Of a DNA stretch of 39,370 bases, positions 20,016 through 29,346 are shown one piece after another (position 1 is the stretch's first letter; each line of letters opens with the position of its first letter). This DNA comes from Ramicandelaber brevisporus (lineage: Eukaryota > Kickxellomycota > Ramicandelaberales > Ramicandelaberaceae). Where the stretch lies: assembly GCA_025201865.1 (NCBI GenBank), contig MU602679.1, forward strand, positions 19,988 through 59,357, written 5' to 3'. The position numbers and the translations under genes were made by a program. The notes beneath the pieces were generated by a model. That model worked only from the letters and a program-made list of their open reading frames with translations, had not been told where the DNA came from and made no database searches.

Positions 20016-22832
20016 TCAGTAAACGGGAGATGGCGACTGAGTAGGGGAGGGTCGAAGGGAATGCGCATTACTAGAGTTGGATGGGGATTTAGTGATAATC
20101 TGGTGATATGCAGCCAAGTTTCGTAAAGACTCTGTGGACGATGTAGCAATTGATGCCGATACCGTTACTGGACCCGATGTAAACAAGTCATCCTGTGCAA
20201 GTAACTCAGCGCCGTTGCTTATGGCGGGCGAGCCAGTTAGAGACGGCGCGCGGCTGGTGCTTATTAATCGCACAAACTGGGGCTGCGCGGTGGTACCGGT
20301 GGCAGCAACGAGCGACACATCAGTGATGCTTGGCGCCTTTGATATTGGAATTGATGGGCCGCTTGGCAATGTAGCTGGCTGGGAAGGAGGTGGAGATGTC
20401 GTTTTAGCTATTGGCACTGACGGCGGTGATAATATTGTAGTTGATACAGCCATCTGCCCCATCGCCTTCTCAGTAGCTTTAACGGCTCGCCGCGATCGAA
20501 CACCGTCTTTTGTTAGACGAGACACTGAAGACTGTGGCTCAAGATTTGATGGAACACTGGCGATTGGAATGTATTTTGGCTTACCTGGATCTTCGCACAC
20601 AACCCGCAGCTTCTGAGAAGTATCTGGCACTCGATGCGAGAATACCACTCGGATGCTGTTGTACAAGTAAATGCGGCGCTTAGATGTACAAATAAACTGT
20701 AAGTGAACTGCATATCTCAGCGTAGATCGATCGCTGCTGCTGTTGTTTGAACCAGCCGCTGCTTCATTGAGCGATGCCATGATAAAATCAGCTTCATCCA
20801 CTGCTTTAATTGACGATGCACCACCACCGCTAATATATCTGAAAGGTGAGCCGAATGATGCAGGAGAAGGGGATGGTGTGCTGTTAGAAGAGTGCAAATG
20901 CTGAATGAGCGCAGATGTGCCGTCACTCGGTCCATATGATTTTTGGCGCAGAAAAGTCTTTGTCATTGGAGGCATGTCGCTCAAGTCGTACGGCACAAGG
21001 AACAGTTTGACTGCGGTTCGATTTGGATTCCGAACTACAATTTGCAGCTGACCCTTTGGAGGAACTCTATATGCACCAATCCAATTGGCAGTGCTACTGT
21101 TGTTTGGAGATGAAGCGGGAATGTTTGGCTGAGGCTCTTGGTGGCGGATTCGCTTTGCTGCCGGCGAGTTTGTAGATGACACTGGAGAATGCATCAGCGC
21201 AGATTGAAGACCAGATGTGACTGACGAATTATTACCTGATGACATCACGTATGAATGAGTATTCTCATTGGACACTGATTGTGCACTCGGTGTCGCCGCA
21301 TCATTCTCAATTGGCGTGTTGTTCTGCAAGTCAATTATGCCCACATATGGCAACGGTGGCTGCTCTGCTTCGTGCTCTGGGTGATGGTAGAAGTGGGCTG
21401 GAAACTGTAGCTGCACATGCCTTGGGCATCTCAATGATGGTTTGCAATCTGTACCCAATCCAAGTACACCAATCTGTGCCACAAAATAGATGGGATGAGA
21501 TCGAGGCGTTGACATTCGGCCGCTTAGGATTGACTCTTCAAAGCTACCCACCAGTGAACCACCTCCAAACATGTCGTAAGAGGAGGCTGTTGATAGAGTA
21601 CCACAGCCGCTGACAGAGTATCGGTGACCGCCAAGTGAGCGACTGGTGGAGAAATTGCCATGCGAGCGGGACGGAGTGGTTCCGATGGACACTGTTCGTG
21701 AGCGTCTGCTGCTGTTTGATACAATGGACTGGGGAGGCTCGCTCTCAGATGCAGCGGTAGATGCTGATGCGATTGAATACGTGGCTGTTCGCTTATACTT
21801 TACACTATCTAAACTGACTGGCTCATCCTCATTGATAGTTGATGCCGCCGCTGATGGCTCGAGAATGATGCGTCGATTCGACCCAAAAGCTGGCGGGCTG
21901 TGTTCTTTGTACAGTGATGACCGCCTTGCTGGTTTCGTTGATTTCGCCTCTGTTCGCAGCGGTGATATTGGCTGATGCTGATGCTGATATTGATCTTGTC
22001 GCGGAGAATGAGGCAGTATTCTTGCTGCAAACGGATGTGGTGAGCCAGGCCGCACTGGCGATATCGGCTGTGGAATCACTGATGGTGTAGCCAAAGCTGG
22101 TCGCTGGATGCTGGCTGACTGTGTTGTATTGATCCAGGCTAGTTGACTGTAAGTTTGTGTTGGCTGAGATGCATACAAGAATCGCGACATGTGATGCAAT
22201 TCCGGCGGAGAGGTGTCCATTGCCAGCGCAGGCGGTGGATACTTTGGCGATGATGGCAATGGTAGTGCATGGTTCCATTCATCGCTACATTGGACTGAGT
22301 CAGGCTGTTCGCTACTACTAGATGGAGTGAACAGTGGCTCTGGAGCTGCACTGCTGGTCTGCAAGTCTGGCGTGGCAGGAATCTCAATTGGAGACGGTCG
22401 TCTAGTTCGCATGATTTGCCGCGGAGGCGTACTACTCGGAGTCTCAGCTGCAGTGTGAGTATCATCAGGCTGAGATACATCAAAGCTCGGATCATTCAGG
22501 CGCAATTCAGCCCGCTGGATGATGGCTCGATACTCATCTGGATCTCTCAGCAAGCTGTCTCGTTTTCGTTGTGCTACTGTCTTTGGGACAGCATCACCAT
22601 TACTATCAAAGTCGACGCTGGAGGCAACGGACTCTGGTATTTGATGTGGAGACGATAGCCGCCTGGCTGTGACGGGAATCGGTCTCATAGTGTCCGAGGA
22701 TTGCGGTTGCCACTGTGGTTGCTGCTGCTCCGACTGCTGCTGGTGGTACTGCTGGTGCTGGTGGTGCTGGTGCTGTTCGGTAGCTGCGCTATCCGGCAAC
22801 TGGTTGTGATACGAGTGGTGTTCGCAGGTCAT
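20016..22832 (-). CDS. Atos/FAM214 family protein (DUF4210 plus chromosome-segregation domain)
   Basis: The protein has 938 residues. Animal Atos proteins are nuclear transcriptional regulators; fungal members are annotated with a possible role in meiotic chromosome segregation. Two conserved blocks are clear. The first, at about residues 424-500, contains SGRMSTPRSHPIYFVAQIG and CKPSLRCPRHVQLQFPAHFY, and matches the DUF4210/Atos domain. The second, at about 582-735, contains RVPPKGQLQIVVRNPNRTAV, FLVPYDLSDMPP, TFLRQK and RIYLYNSIRVVFSHR, and matches the C-terminal Chromosome_seg domain. The N-terminus is His/Gln-rich and most of the rest is Ser/Pro-rich and likely disordered. Start is ATG at 22832. 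It is divergent to the LACTB2-like gene across about 710 bp. The family assignment is firm; the function in this organism is not known. Confidence 0.88.
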   Translation of the reverse strand: MTCEHHSYHNQLPDSAATEQHQHHQHQQYHQQQSEQQQPQWQPQSSDTMRPIPVTARRLSSPHQIPESVASSVDFDSNGDAVPKTVAQRKRDSLLRDPDEYRAIIQRAELRLNDPSFDVSQPDDTHTAAETPSSTPPRQIMRTRRPSPIEIPATPDLQTSSAAPEPLFTPSSSSEQPDSVQCSDEWNHALPLPSSPKYPPPALAMDTSPPELHHMSRFLYASQPTQTYSQLAWINTTQSASIQRPALATPSVIPQPISPVRPGSPHPFAARILPHSPRQDQYQHQHQPISPLRTEAKSTKPARRSSLYKEHSPPAFGSNRRIILEPSAAASTINEDEPVSLDSVKYKRTATYSIASASTAASESEPPQSIVSNSSRRSRTVSIGTTPSRSHGNFSTSRSLGGHRYSVSGCGTLSTASSYDMFGGGSLVGSFEESILSGRMSTPRSHPIYFVAQIGVLGLGTDCKPSLRCPRHVQLQFPAHFYHHPEHEAEQPPLPYVGIIDLQNNTPIENDAATPSAQSVSNENTHSYVMSSGNNSSVTSGLQSALMHSPVSSTNSPAAKRIRHQEPQPNIPASSPNNSSTANWIGAYRVPPKGQLQIVVRNPNRTAVKLFLVPYDLSDMPPMTKTFLRQKSYGPSDGTSALIQHLHSSNSTPSPSPASFGSPFRYISGGGASSIKAVDEADFIMASLNEAAAGSNNSSSDRSTLRYAVHLQFICTSKRRIYLYNSIRVVFSHRVPDTSQKLRVVCEDPGKPKYIPIASVPSNLEPQSSVSRLTKDGVRSRRAVKATEKAMGQMAVSTTILSPPSVPIAKTTSPPPSQPATLPSGPSIPISKAPSITDVSLVAATGTTAQPQFVRLISTSRAPSLTGSPAISNGAELLAQDDLFTSGPVTVSASIATSSTESLRNLAAYHQIITKSPSNSSNAHSLRPSPTQSPSPVY

Positions 22833-23544
22833 ATTTGGATCGAATCGAGCTGAAGAAAATGGGTGAGTGCGCGAGGGGAAGGAGAACGGAAAGTATGTGA
22901 CGGCGTTCGCAAGCAGGAGTGCAAGCAGCGACAGCAGTCAACTCACTCAGCTCGCAGCCAGCACACAGCGCAAAAAAGTTCGAATAGAAGATGAGCAGGA
23001 AGAAAGTCTGCAGATGAAAAAGAGCACGGCTAGTCCTTTGCTACTAGAGTTGTCTTTGTGCTCTCACTGTCGCTACTGCTGTCACTGCTACCGCTCTGCT
23101 GCTACTGCTGGCGTTGTTGCTGCGGTGGGCGTGGAAGTGCTAGCGGTTTCTCTTCGAAGGCTCCAGGTGTGAGTGTGTGAGTGTGTGTTTTACAAAAAGA
23201 GTTTGAGGTTGTGGGCAGAAACCAAAAGGCGAGGATGAACGCCATTGGGTATATGAGCACATCAAGTCTGGAGTGTGTGGGTATGAGTAATGAAGGTATG
23301 TATCAGTTACAATGTTGTGATGGCTGCTGCTGCTGCAACATGCGCCATCTCATTGCGCCAATACCAATGCAGTCACCTGCGGGTATTACTGCTGCCTTGA
23401 CGCTGTTTGACTGGATAGCGCCATCGAGTCGGTTGCGCGTGATTGCAGCATGTCACGCCGAATTCACACTGTTGCATCAGCTGCTAATCTTCCGGTCCGA
23501 GATTATCAACCTCAGCTTCATCTCGCTAAACACCGTCTGTCTAA
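22833..23544. promoter_or_regulatory. Intergenic region between divergent Atos and LACTB2-like genes
   Basis: These 712 bp contain the 5' flanks of both genes. On the plus strand, an ATG at 23450 opens a 32-codon frame that ends in TGA overlapping the 23545 ATG (ATGA). It could be an upstream ORF or a misassembled N-terminus next to the gap. Short plus-strand frames in the rest show no recognisable protein. CTGCTG-rich and TGTGAG-type low-complexity stretches occur near 23070-23120 and 23167-23190. Confidence 0.5.
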
Positions 23545-24666
23545 ATGACCACGCACACAACAGCTCAAGACCANNNNNNNNNNNNNNNNNNNNNNNNNNN
23601 NNNNNNNNNNNNNNNNNNNNNNNNNNNNNNNNNNNNNNNNNNNNNNNNNNNNNNNNNNGGTTTGAATCCAGGCAAGTTCACGCTGCAAGGCACCAACTGC
23701 TACATTGTGGGCACTGGTCGCCAGCGCATTCTGATTGACACCGGCGAGGGCAAGCCAGAATTCACACAGCTGCTGAAAGGTGTGCTGAATGAGCGCGGTA
23801 TTGAGATTGTTGATGTGCTGATTACGCATTGGCATCCCGATCATGTTGGTGGCGTTGGCAGTGTCGTTGAGCTCGGATGTGGGTGCGGTGCTACTCACTC
23901 CTCCCAGCAACAATCAATTGATGCACTGGCGAGCAACGATACCGACAAGCCGCGCGTTTGGAAGTGCGACCGACGTGAGATTGAGTCGGGCACGATCGAG
24001 CGCCAAGACCGCAGTTTGTCAAAACACAACCAGCACTCTCTAAGACACATTCCTGATGGCCATATCTTCTCTGTCGAGGGTGCCACTTTGCGAGCAATGT
24101 ACACTCCAGGCCACGCCAGCGACCACATGTGCTTTTGGCTCGAAGAAGAACAAGCCATGTTTACCGGCGACAACATTCTTGGCCACGGCACAACCGTTTT
24201 TAGCGATCTTGGTGTGTATCTGAACTCGCTGAGATTGATGCTGGGAGCGAAGCCAGGCGTGCTGTATCCGGGACACGGCGACGTGGTTGCGAATGGATGC
24301 AAGCTGATTCAGTCGTACATTGATCATCGACTGGAGCGTGACAATCAAATTATTGACATTTTGGAGAACGGCAGTAGCAAGGATGTGAGCGTACAAGCAC
24401 CGTCGTCGCTGGGATGGTCGTCGTCAGACATTACGAGAATCATGTATGGCAGCATTCCAGGTTTCCCATCGAACTTGTTGATTGCCGCCGAGGACAATGT
24501 CTTGAAGCACATTCACAAGCTGTTTAGAGAGGGTCGCGTGCGTCCAGCGTCACTGACCACTGTGCCAGATGACACGGCTGCCACAATGCCAGCGCCAAAG
24601 ATTCCGCTTACATCCACGCCGGCTGAATTACGATCTGTTCGCTGGCTTATTTCTGCCAAGATGTAG
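23545..24666 (+). CDS. LACTB2: LACTB2-type metallo-beta-lactamase-fold hydrolase, N-terminus interrupted by assembly gap
   Basis: This is a member of the metallo-beta-lactamase superfamily close to LACTB2, a mitochondrial endoribonuclease in animals; fungal relatives also include polyketide-associated thioesterases. After the gap, GLNPGKFTLQGTNCYIVGTG matches the family N-terminal strand. The zinc motif is THWHPDHVGG (near 23823-23852), followed by TPGHASDHM, FTGDNILGHGTTVF and the PGHG motif near 24269. A winged-helix-like C-terminal region ends at TAG 24666. About nine codons precede 85 Ns, and ~28 unknown residues before GLNPG would be plausible for the family. The start at 23545 has A at -3 but is uncertain, because the gap length is not a multiple of three and the gap size may be nominal. 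It is convergent with the ProRS gene, with 66 bp between stops. Confidence 0.88.
   Translation: MTTHTTAQDXXXXXXXXXXXXXXXXXXXXXXXXXXXXXGLNPGKFTLQGTNCYIVGTGRQRILIDTGEGKPEFTQLLKGVLNERGIEIVDVLITHWHPDHVGGVGSVVELGCGCGATHSSQQQSIDALASNDTDKPRVWKCDRREIESGTIERQDRSLSKHNQHSLRHIPDGHIFSVEGATLRAMYTPGHASDHMCFWLEEEQAMFTGDNILGHGTTVFSDLGVYLNSLRLMLGAKPGVLYPGHGDVVANGCKLIQSYIDHRLERDNQIIDILENGSSKDVSVQAPSSLGWSSSDITRIMYGSIPGFPSNLLIAAEDNVLKHIHKLFREGRVRPASLTTVPDDTAATMPAPKIPLTSTPAELRSVRWLISAKM
23574..23658. other. Assembly gap of 85 Ns
   Basis: The run of N lies within the N-terminal coding part of the LACTB2-like gene. 85 is not a multiple of three, so the joined frame across it is arbitrary. An intron or a mitochondrial presequence could be hidden here. 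Confidence 1.
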
Positions 24667-24732
24667 TAGTCAATCACTTGTATCAGAGAATAATGAACGC
24701 ATCTTTACTTAAGAAAAAAACAGTCTAATAGT

Positions 24733-26637
24733 CTATGTGAATTGCTTAACTCTTTCAATAATCTCATCCGCAGTTAAAAGAGATGTCGAATTGTTGCCGC
24801 CGAATACCTGCTCTTGCACTTCGTATTTCAATTCGGATTCGGTGGAGCTGAGTGACTTCTTGCCAATCACAATTACCCATGGGAATCCAATCAGCCGAGC
24901 ATCGTTTAGTCGATATCCAGGCGACAAGTGTAGCCGATCGTCTATCACAATACCGTGCTTGCCACTGACAGTGCTTGGCAGTGCCTTTGCTAGCTTGGAG
25001 TGAAGGTCAATAGCCGCCTTCACAGCTGGATCACTGTCGGGTTGGTCACGTGATTGTGGCAGTGGTAGGATGCACATGCTGAGTGGTGCTGTTGCTAATG
25101 GCCAACGCAATCCGATCTGTGATGATGAGCCGCTGCCAGTAGCCTCAAGCAACGCTGGTAGCAATCGAGTGATTCCAATTCCGTAACAGCCCATTTGAAT
25201 TGGTACAAGAGGCTCATTGTTCGGCGACTCTGCTGATGGCGGTGGCTTGATGCGCGCTTCCAGAGCTGATGAGTACCGTGTGCCAAGTAAGAAAGTGTGT
25301 CCAATCTCGGTTGCCCGACTACTCTCCAGGACGGCTTCGTTGTGCACATTGTGTGAGTGATCATGTTTTGGGCACAAATCACCAGCCACCGATTCGACAA
25401 TGTCTGCAACGCACTCGCCGCTGGCATCATTGCTTTCGGAAATGAGACTGTGATCGACAATGATAGCTTTTAGTGATGATGAAGAAGAAGAAGAAGATGA
25501 TGATGGCAAACCATGAACACTCCAATCCCATGATGATACCGTCCATTCGACTGACTTGCCTTCAGCATTTTGCAGGATGCCAACTTTGCCAACTTTGACA
25601 GAACATGGCTGCCGTCCCTTTGGCACGACTGCTGCAGCAACAACACCATCCGCCGATGCCAATCTAAACACATCCATTCCGCCCTTTGTCACATCTTCGT
25701 TCAATTTTGCATTTCTCACAGCTTCACTAATCTCTCCGTAAGTTCTCTTTACCGATTCATCTTCCAACCTAACAACTCCCTTCATCATCTCCGTATTCGC
25801 TGTATATCCGCATTCCCTGCATGTCAACAACACATCTTCACCCTTCTGCGACACAAAATGGAACTCATGCGATCTCTTCCCTCCAATGTTACCAGTATCT
25901 GCTTCTGCCACCACAAATGGCACCGACAGTCTCGTCATTATCCTCCGGTACGCCTCCACTACTTGCTCATAAGTCTCGCTCGCAGCTTGAGGAGTCGAGT
26001 CGAACGAATACAAATCCTTCATCAGAAACTCTCGCGCTCTCAGCAAACCTCCTCGGGGACGGCGTTCATCGCGATACTTGTAGCCAATCTGATACAATCT
26101 CAGCGGAAGCTGACGATACGATGATACTTCATTCGCAATTATGCTGGTGATTTCTTCTTCATGAGTTGGTGCTAAACAATAGTCGTTGTTACGCCGATCA
26201 ACCAGTCTAAACAGCTCAGAGCCAGTGCTCTCCCAACGACCAGTACGTTTCCACAAGTCGGCGGACAAGACATGAGGAAGGCGAAGCTGCTGCGATCCAA
26301 TGGCATCAAGCTCATCTTCGATAATGCCGCAGATTTTGGAAACTGCGCGGAAACCAAGCGGCAGTAGGGAGTACATGCCTGGAGAGGATTGGCGGATTAG
26401 GCCAGCACGCAGCATGAGGCGATGGATGTCGGTGGATTGAGTCGCGCTTGAGGAAGAGCTGTGGGGATCGGTGGGGAGGAGATCGGTAACGTCTTTGCGA
26501 GTTGGCAGAAACATGTTCGACATGCGACTGGCCGCAGGTAGCGAGGTTAGAGACGAGTGTGCACGACGGTTCTGCAGCACGCTGGTGCATATCAGCTGCC
26601 ATCCAGCTGGCGTGGACGCGGCTGATCTGCAGATCAT
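24733..26637 (-). CDS. PARS2: Mitochondrial prolyl-tRNA synthetase, bacterial-type class II
   Basis: This enzyme charges mitochondrial tRNA-Pro with proline (PARS2 in animals, AIM10 in yeast). The protein has 634 residues. A presequence-like N-terminus rich in Arg/Ser and lacking acids precedes the catalytic domain. Motif 1 lies at about residues 89-122 (SLLPLGFRAVSKICGIIEDE). The TXE loop is APTHEEEI. Motif 2 is YKYRDERRPRGGLLRAREF (~184-203) and motif 3 is GCYGIGITRLLPALLEA (~480-499). A C-terminal anticodon-binding domain follows. About 280 residues separate motifs 2 and 3. They include CRECGYTANTEMMKG and a Ser run, suggesting a shortened or diverged bacterial INS editing domain that human PARS2 lacks. 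I chose the first ATG at 26637, because the open frame extends upstream only through a TTG. Convergent with LACTB2. Confidence 0.93.
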   Translation of the reverse strand: MICRSAASTPAGWQLICTSVLQNRRAHSSLTSLPAASRMSNMFLPTRKDVTDLLPTDPHSSSSSATQSTDIHRLMLRAGLIRQSSPGMYSLLPLGFRAVSKICGIIEDELDAIGSQQLRLPHVLSADLWKRTGRWESTGSELFRLVDRRNNDYCLAPTHEEEITSIIANEVSSYRQLPLRLYQIGYKYRDERRPRGGLLRAREFLMKDLYSFDSTPQAASETYEQVVEAYRRIMTRLSVPFVVAEADTGNIGGKRSHEFHFVSQKGEDVLLTCRECGYTANTEMMKGVVRLEDESVKRTYGEISEAVRNAKLNEDVTKGGMDVFRLASADGVVAAAVVPKGRQPCSVKVGKVGILQNAEGKSVEWTVSSWDWSVHGLPSSSSSSSSSSLKAIIVDHSLISESNDASGECVADIVESVAGDLCPKHDHSHNVHNEAVLESSRATEIGHTFLLGTRYSSALEARIKPPPSAESPNNEPLVPIQMGCYGIGITRLLPALLEATGSGSSSQIGLRWPLATAPLSMCILPLPQSRDQPDSDPAVKAAIDLHSKLAKALPSTVSGKHGIVIDDRLHLSPGYRLNDARLIGFPWVIVIGKKSLSSTESELKYEVQEQVFGGNNSTSLLTADEIIERVKQFT

Positions 26638-26879
26638 CTCACTCGATCGAAGCGCGTTCAAACAATAAATAAAGGCAGTTTGGAAAAAAAAAAACTTTGC
26701 AAGGAAACTATCAATAATAGAACCAGCATTGGGAGAATGATCTCATAGCCGGCTGCGAATGCGCGATATGGAAACCAGGCTATCCCGAGATTAACTATGG
26801 TAGTTTTAAGCAGCTGCAGAGTGTTAAAGTTTAATGGTTGTTGTTTTATTTTAATTCTATAATAATAGCTAACGAACAG
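26638..26879. promoter_or_regulatory. ProRS upstream region and F-box gene 3' flank
   Basis: These 242 bp lie between two minus-strand genes. A minus-strand AATAAA at 26850-26845, about 30 nt beyond the F-box stop, is a likely poly(A) signal. A poly-A run lies near 26683-26694. Confidence 0.5.
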
Positions 26880-28469
26880 TTAATCATCATCGAACCTAAA
26901 GGTAACAGGTTCTAGGTTAAACCGTTCTCTCACAAGCTTATTCATTTTATTTGCATAATCATCACCATGAATTTGTATATATGTCAGACCCTTTAGAGCA
27001 CCCACCATTGCAAGAATTAGGTCTTCTGGCCAGCTGTGGCTATCTTCATTAGCAACGCCAAGCACCATACAGAGTTCTTTGGGTTTAGTTTCCATTTGTT
27101 GCATTCGTTTAAACATGTTCGTTGTTGCATCTACATCATCAACCTGGCAACCACCGATATCCAAAACGGCAAGTTTGGGCATAATGAACAACAGCTCCAA
27201 TGCACTTGGAGAGAAATGTGAGCGATAAAAGCCAAAATGATCCAATCTTGATTTGCGTATACAATCTAATTCAACATCATCAATTGTCCAGTCGCTTTCT
27301 AATAGTAAGTTAGATGTACCGAGCACAGTGAACTCAGTTAGATTTGGATACGAGAGAAGAATCTTACTGATATTCAAGCTTTTGATCTCCTGCACCATTT
27401 GTTCAGAGATCTGAATATTGAGCACATTAAGTTGCGAATGGAATGTGTGCAACTTGTCGAGGATCGGTGTGGATAAGCTGCCTCTGGTTATCAGATTGCG
27501 AAGATAGGGCCACTTCTTTAACACAATTGTCTCCAGAGCAGAGGGCTCTTCATTTGCATGATTATTACATTTGAAACTAGTAATCTTAAGTTCCTCCAAC
27601 TGTGGATACTTTGCAGGTGTGAAGTCGGCATAATCAAATCGTGATTGAGATGCACAGCACACGCTAATTTCGAGATTGTCCAGCTGATGGAATACCAAGG
27701 GTTCCTTTTTAAAACCAAGTGGACTGCACAGTTGACGATTGCGAGTTGCAACACACTTATTCAGATTGCCTGAAGTTAGATAATGTGGTATATCAATCAA
27801 ATGAGGACGTAATACTGACAGCTGTTCAGCTGATGGACGCGGTACATCTTCGGATACATAGAGGGACACACCAAGCACAAGCTGCTCAAGGTGGGCTAGT
27901 GACTTTACAAAGCTAACAATGAGAGACCATGGCTCACGGCTGCTGTCACCATCAAAGTACACAGTCAGTTTACGCAATCGCCGTATATTCTCATCTTGGC
28001 TGCGCAAAATAACAGCCTGTGCTACGGCATCCAAGCTGAATTGATGCGTGTTTTGGTTGACGTACACTTTGACCGAATGCAGACCATGAAGCTTTGTGAT
28101 TGCATCCAAATGCAGCTGCTTCTGGCTGTTGATGGTGCCTCTGTCGAGCTGGAACGCAAGGCCGGTCGTGTTCGGAAACAGCTCTACCCAGTCAAAGAGT
28201 TGATTTGACTTGAAGTATGCCTGTGTAACAGATACCTTGCGAACCAGATGACCATATCGAGCGAACGCTGCAATACGATTTGATTCATCAAACAGTAGAG
28301 TAGGACGCGCAACAGTGTGCCAAACACTGCGAGAAAACAGATCGTGAAAGCTGGAAGACACTACGAGCAGCGGAAGGGCTTCGGCGTGTTTGAAGAATAG
28401 CGTCAAGTACTCCAGCAGTTCGAGCGGCAGCCCAAACAGGGGGAAGTCGCTGCTGTCGATGACACTCAT
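26880..28469 (-). CDS. F-box/LRR-like protein
   Basis: The protein has 529 residues. The N-terminus (FPLFGLPLELLEYLTLFF, then ALPLLVVSSSFHDLFSRSVW) has the spacing of an F-box, which would bind Skp1 and recruit substrates to an SCF ubiquitin ligase. The remainder consists of irregular leucine-rich repeats (for example PNLTEFTVLGTSNLLLES and MPKLAVLDIGGCQVDD). Such F-box/LRR-like genes are often expanded in fungal lineages, so the substrate cannot be predicted. The start is ATG at 28469; further upstream only a GTG extends the frame. It shares an 89-bp divergent intergenic region with the ATG14-like gene. Fold class is fairly sure; orthology is not. Confidence 0.75.
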   Translation of the reverse strand: MSVIDSSDFPLFGLPLELLEYLTLFFKHAEALPLLVVSSSFHDLFSRSVWHTVARPTLLFDESNRIAAFARYGHLVRKVSVTQAYFKSNQLFDWVELFPNTTGLAFQLDRGTINSQKQLHLDAITKLHGLHSVKVYVNQNTHQFSLDAVAQAVILRSQDENIRRLRKLTVYFDGDSSREPWSLIVSFVKSLAHLEQLVLGVSLYVSEDVPRPSAEQLSVLRPHLIDIPHYLTSGNLNKCVATRNRQLCSPLGFKKEPLVFHQLDNLEISVCCASQSRFDYADFTPAKYPQLEELKITSFKCNNHANEEPSALETIVLKKWPYLRNLITRGSLSTPILDKLHTFHSQLNVLNIQISEQMVQEIKSLNISKILLSYPNLTEFTVLGTSNLLLESDWTIDDVELDCIRKSRLDHFGFYRSHFSPSALELLFIMPKLAVLDIGGCQVDDVDATTNMFKRMQQMETKPKELCMVLGVANEDSHSWPEDLILAMVGALKGLTYIQIHGDDYANKMNKLVRERFNLEPVTFRFDDD

Positions 28470-28558
28470 CTTGCCGTGCACTTCAGCAGCAGCAGGAGTT
28501 CAGCACAACGACACGCGTAATAACAAGAATAAAACAATAAAACAACAAAACACCCAAG
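28470..28558. promoter_or_regulatory. 89-bp divergent intergenic region between F-box and ATG14-like genes
   Basis: Both start codons face away from this very short A-rich segment, which must hold both 5' UTRs and core promoters unless these overlap the coding regions. The plus-strand side is strongly A/C-rich with AATAAAACA repeats just before the ATG. Confidence 0.6.
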
Positions 28559-29311
28559 ATGATTGCGGAGCGGAGGTCGTCATCAGTGCCTCGACGCTCG
28601 AGTAGCCATCAGCCGCAGCAGCCACAACATCCCCAGCAGTTGCCACGGCAGCCCTCCCAGCTACCAGCGCTGCGACAGTCGGTGTCATCTACGCCACCTT
28701 CAGCTCCTCGGCCGTCTGTATCTGAGGAGTCGCCAGCTACACCGTCAACAGCAACAACAGCGACAACAACAACAGCAGCAGCAGTAGCAGCCCCGAAAGT
28801 AGCCAGCTCTGCATCTACAGGAAGTCAGCAGCAGCTTTGTCTATGCTGTCAACAGTATCGGCCAGTGCATTTCTGCATGGACTGTCTCAATGATCGACTG
28901 TTGCGCCATCAGACTGTTGAGGCTCTGGCGACATCTGCCCGCGATGACATTGTTGAGCATATCAGCACAAATTTGAACGAAGCCGGCTTGCTGCATCAGC
29001 ACAATCTGACAGCATCGCTCATGAACACCAACTTGCGCATTCAACGAGTTCAGCTGCGACTCCAATCAATTGAGGACAGACTTCGAAACACAATAGCATT
29101 TACTGATGATTTTAGAAACCAAATTGGAGCAAGAAGAGAAGCACTGTTTGCAGCAGGCGAGAGTCAGCAAAAGTTAATAGACAAAGAAACTGCAAAGAGA
29201 GTATCTCAGCTATCAGAAAAGTTAACAAGTGTCGATGAAATGAAGAGAAAAGTAGATGACTATGGAGGAGTATTGATAGCCGAAATGATTAAAATATTCG
29301 ACTTTAGAGTT

Positions 29312-29346
<35 letters not shown>

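Noticed and set aside
22867-23172. A 101-codon plus-strand frame upstream of the LACTB2-like gene
   Set aside because: It begins with GTG, has no recognisable domain, and its C-terminal part translates CTG/GCT low-complexity sequence.
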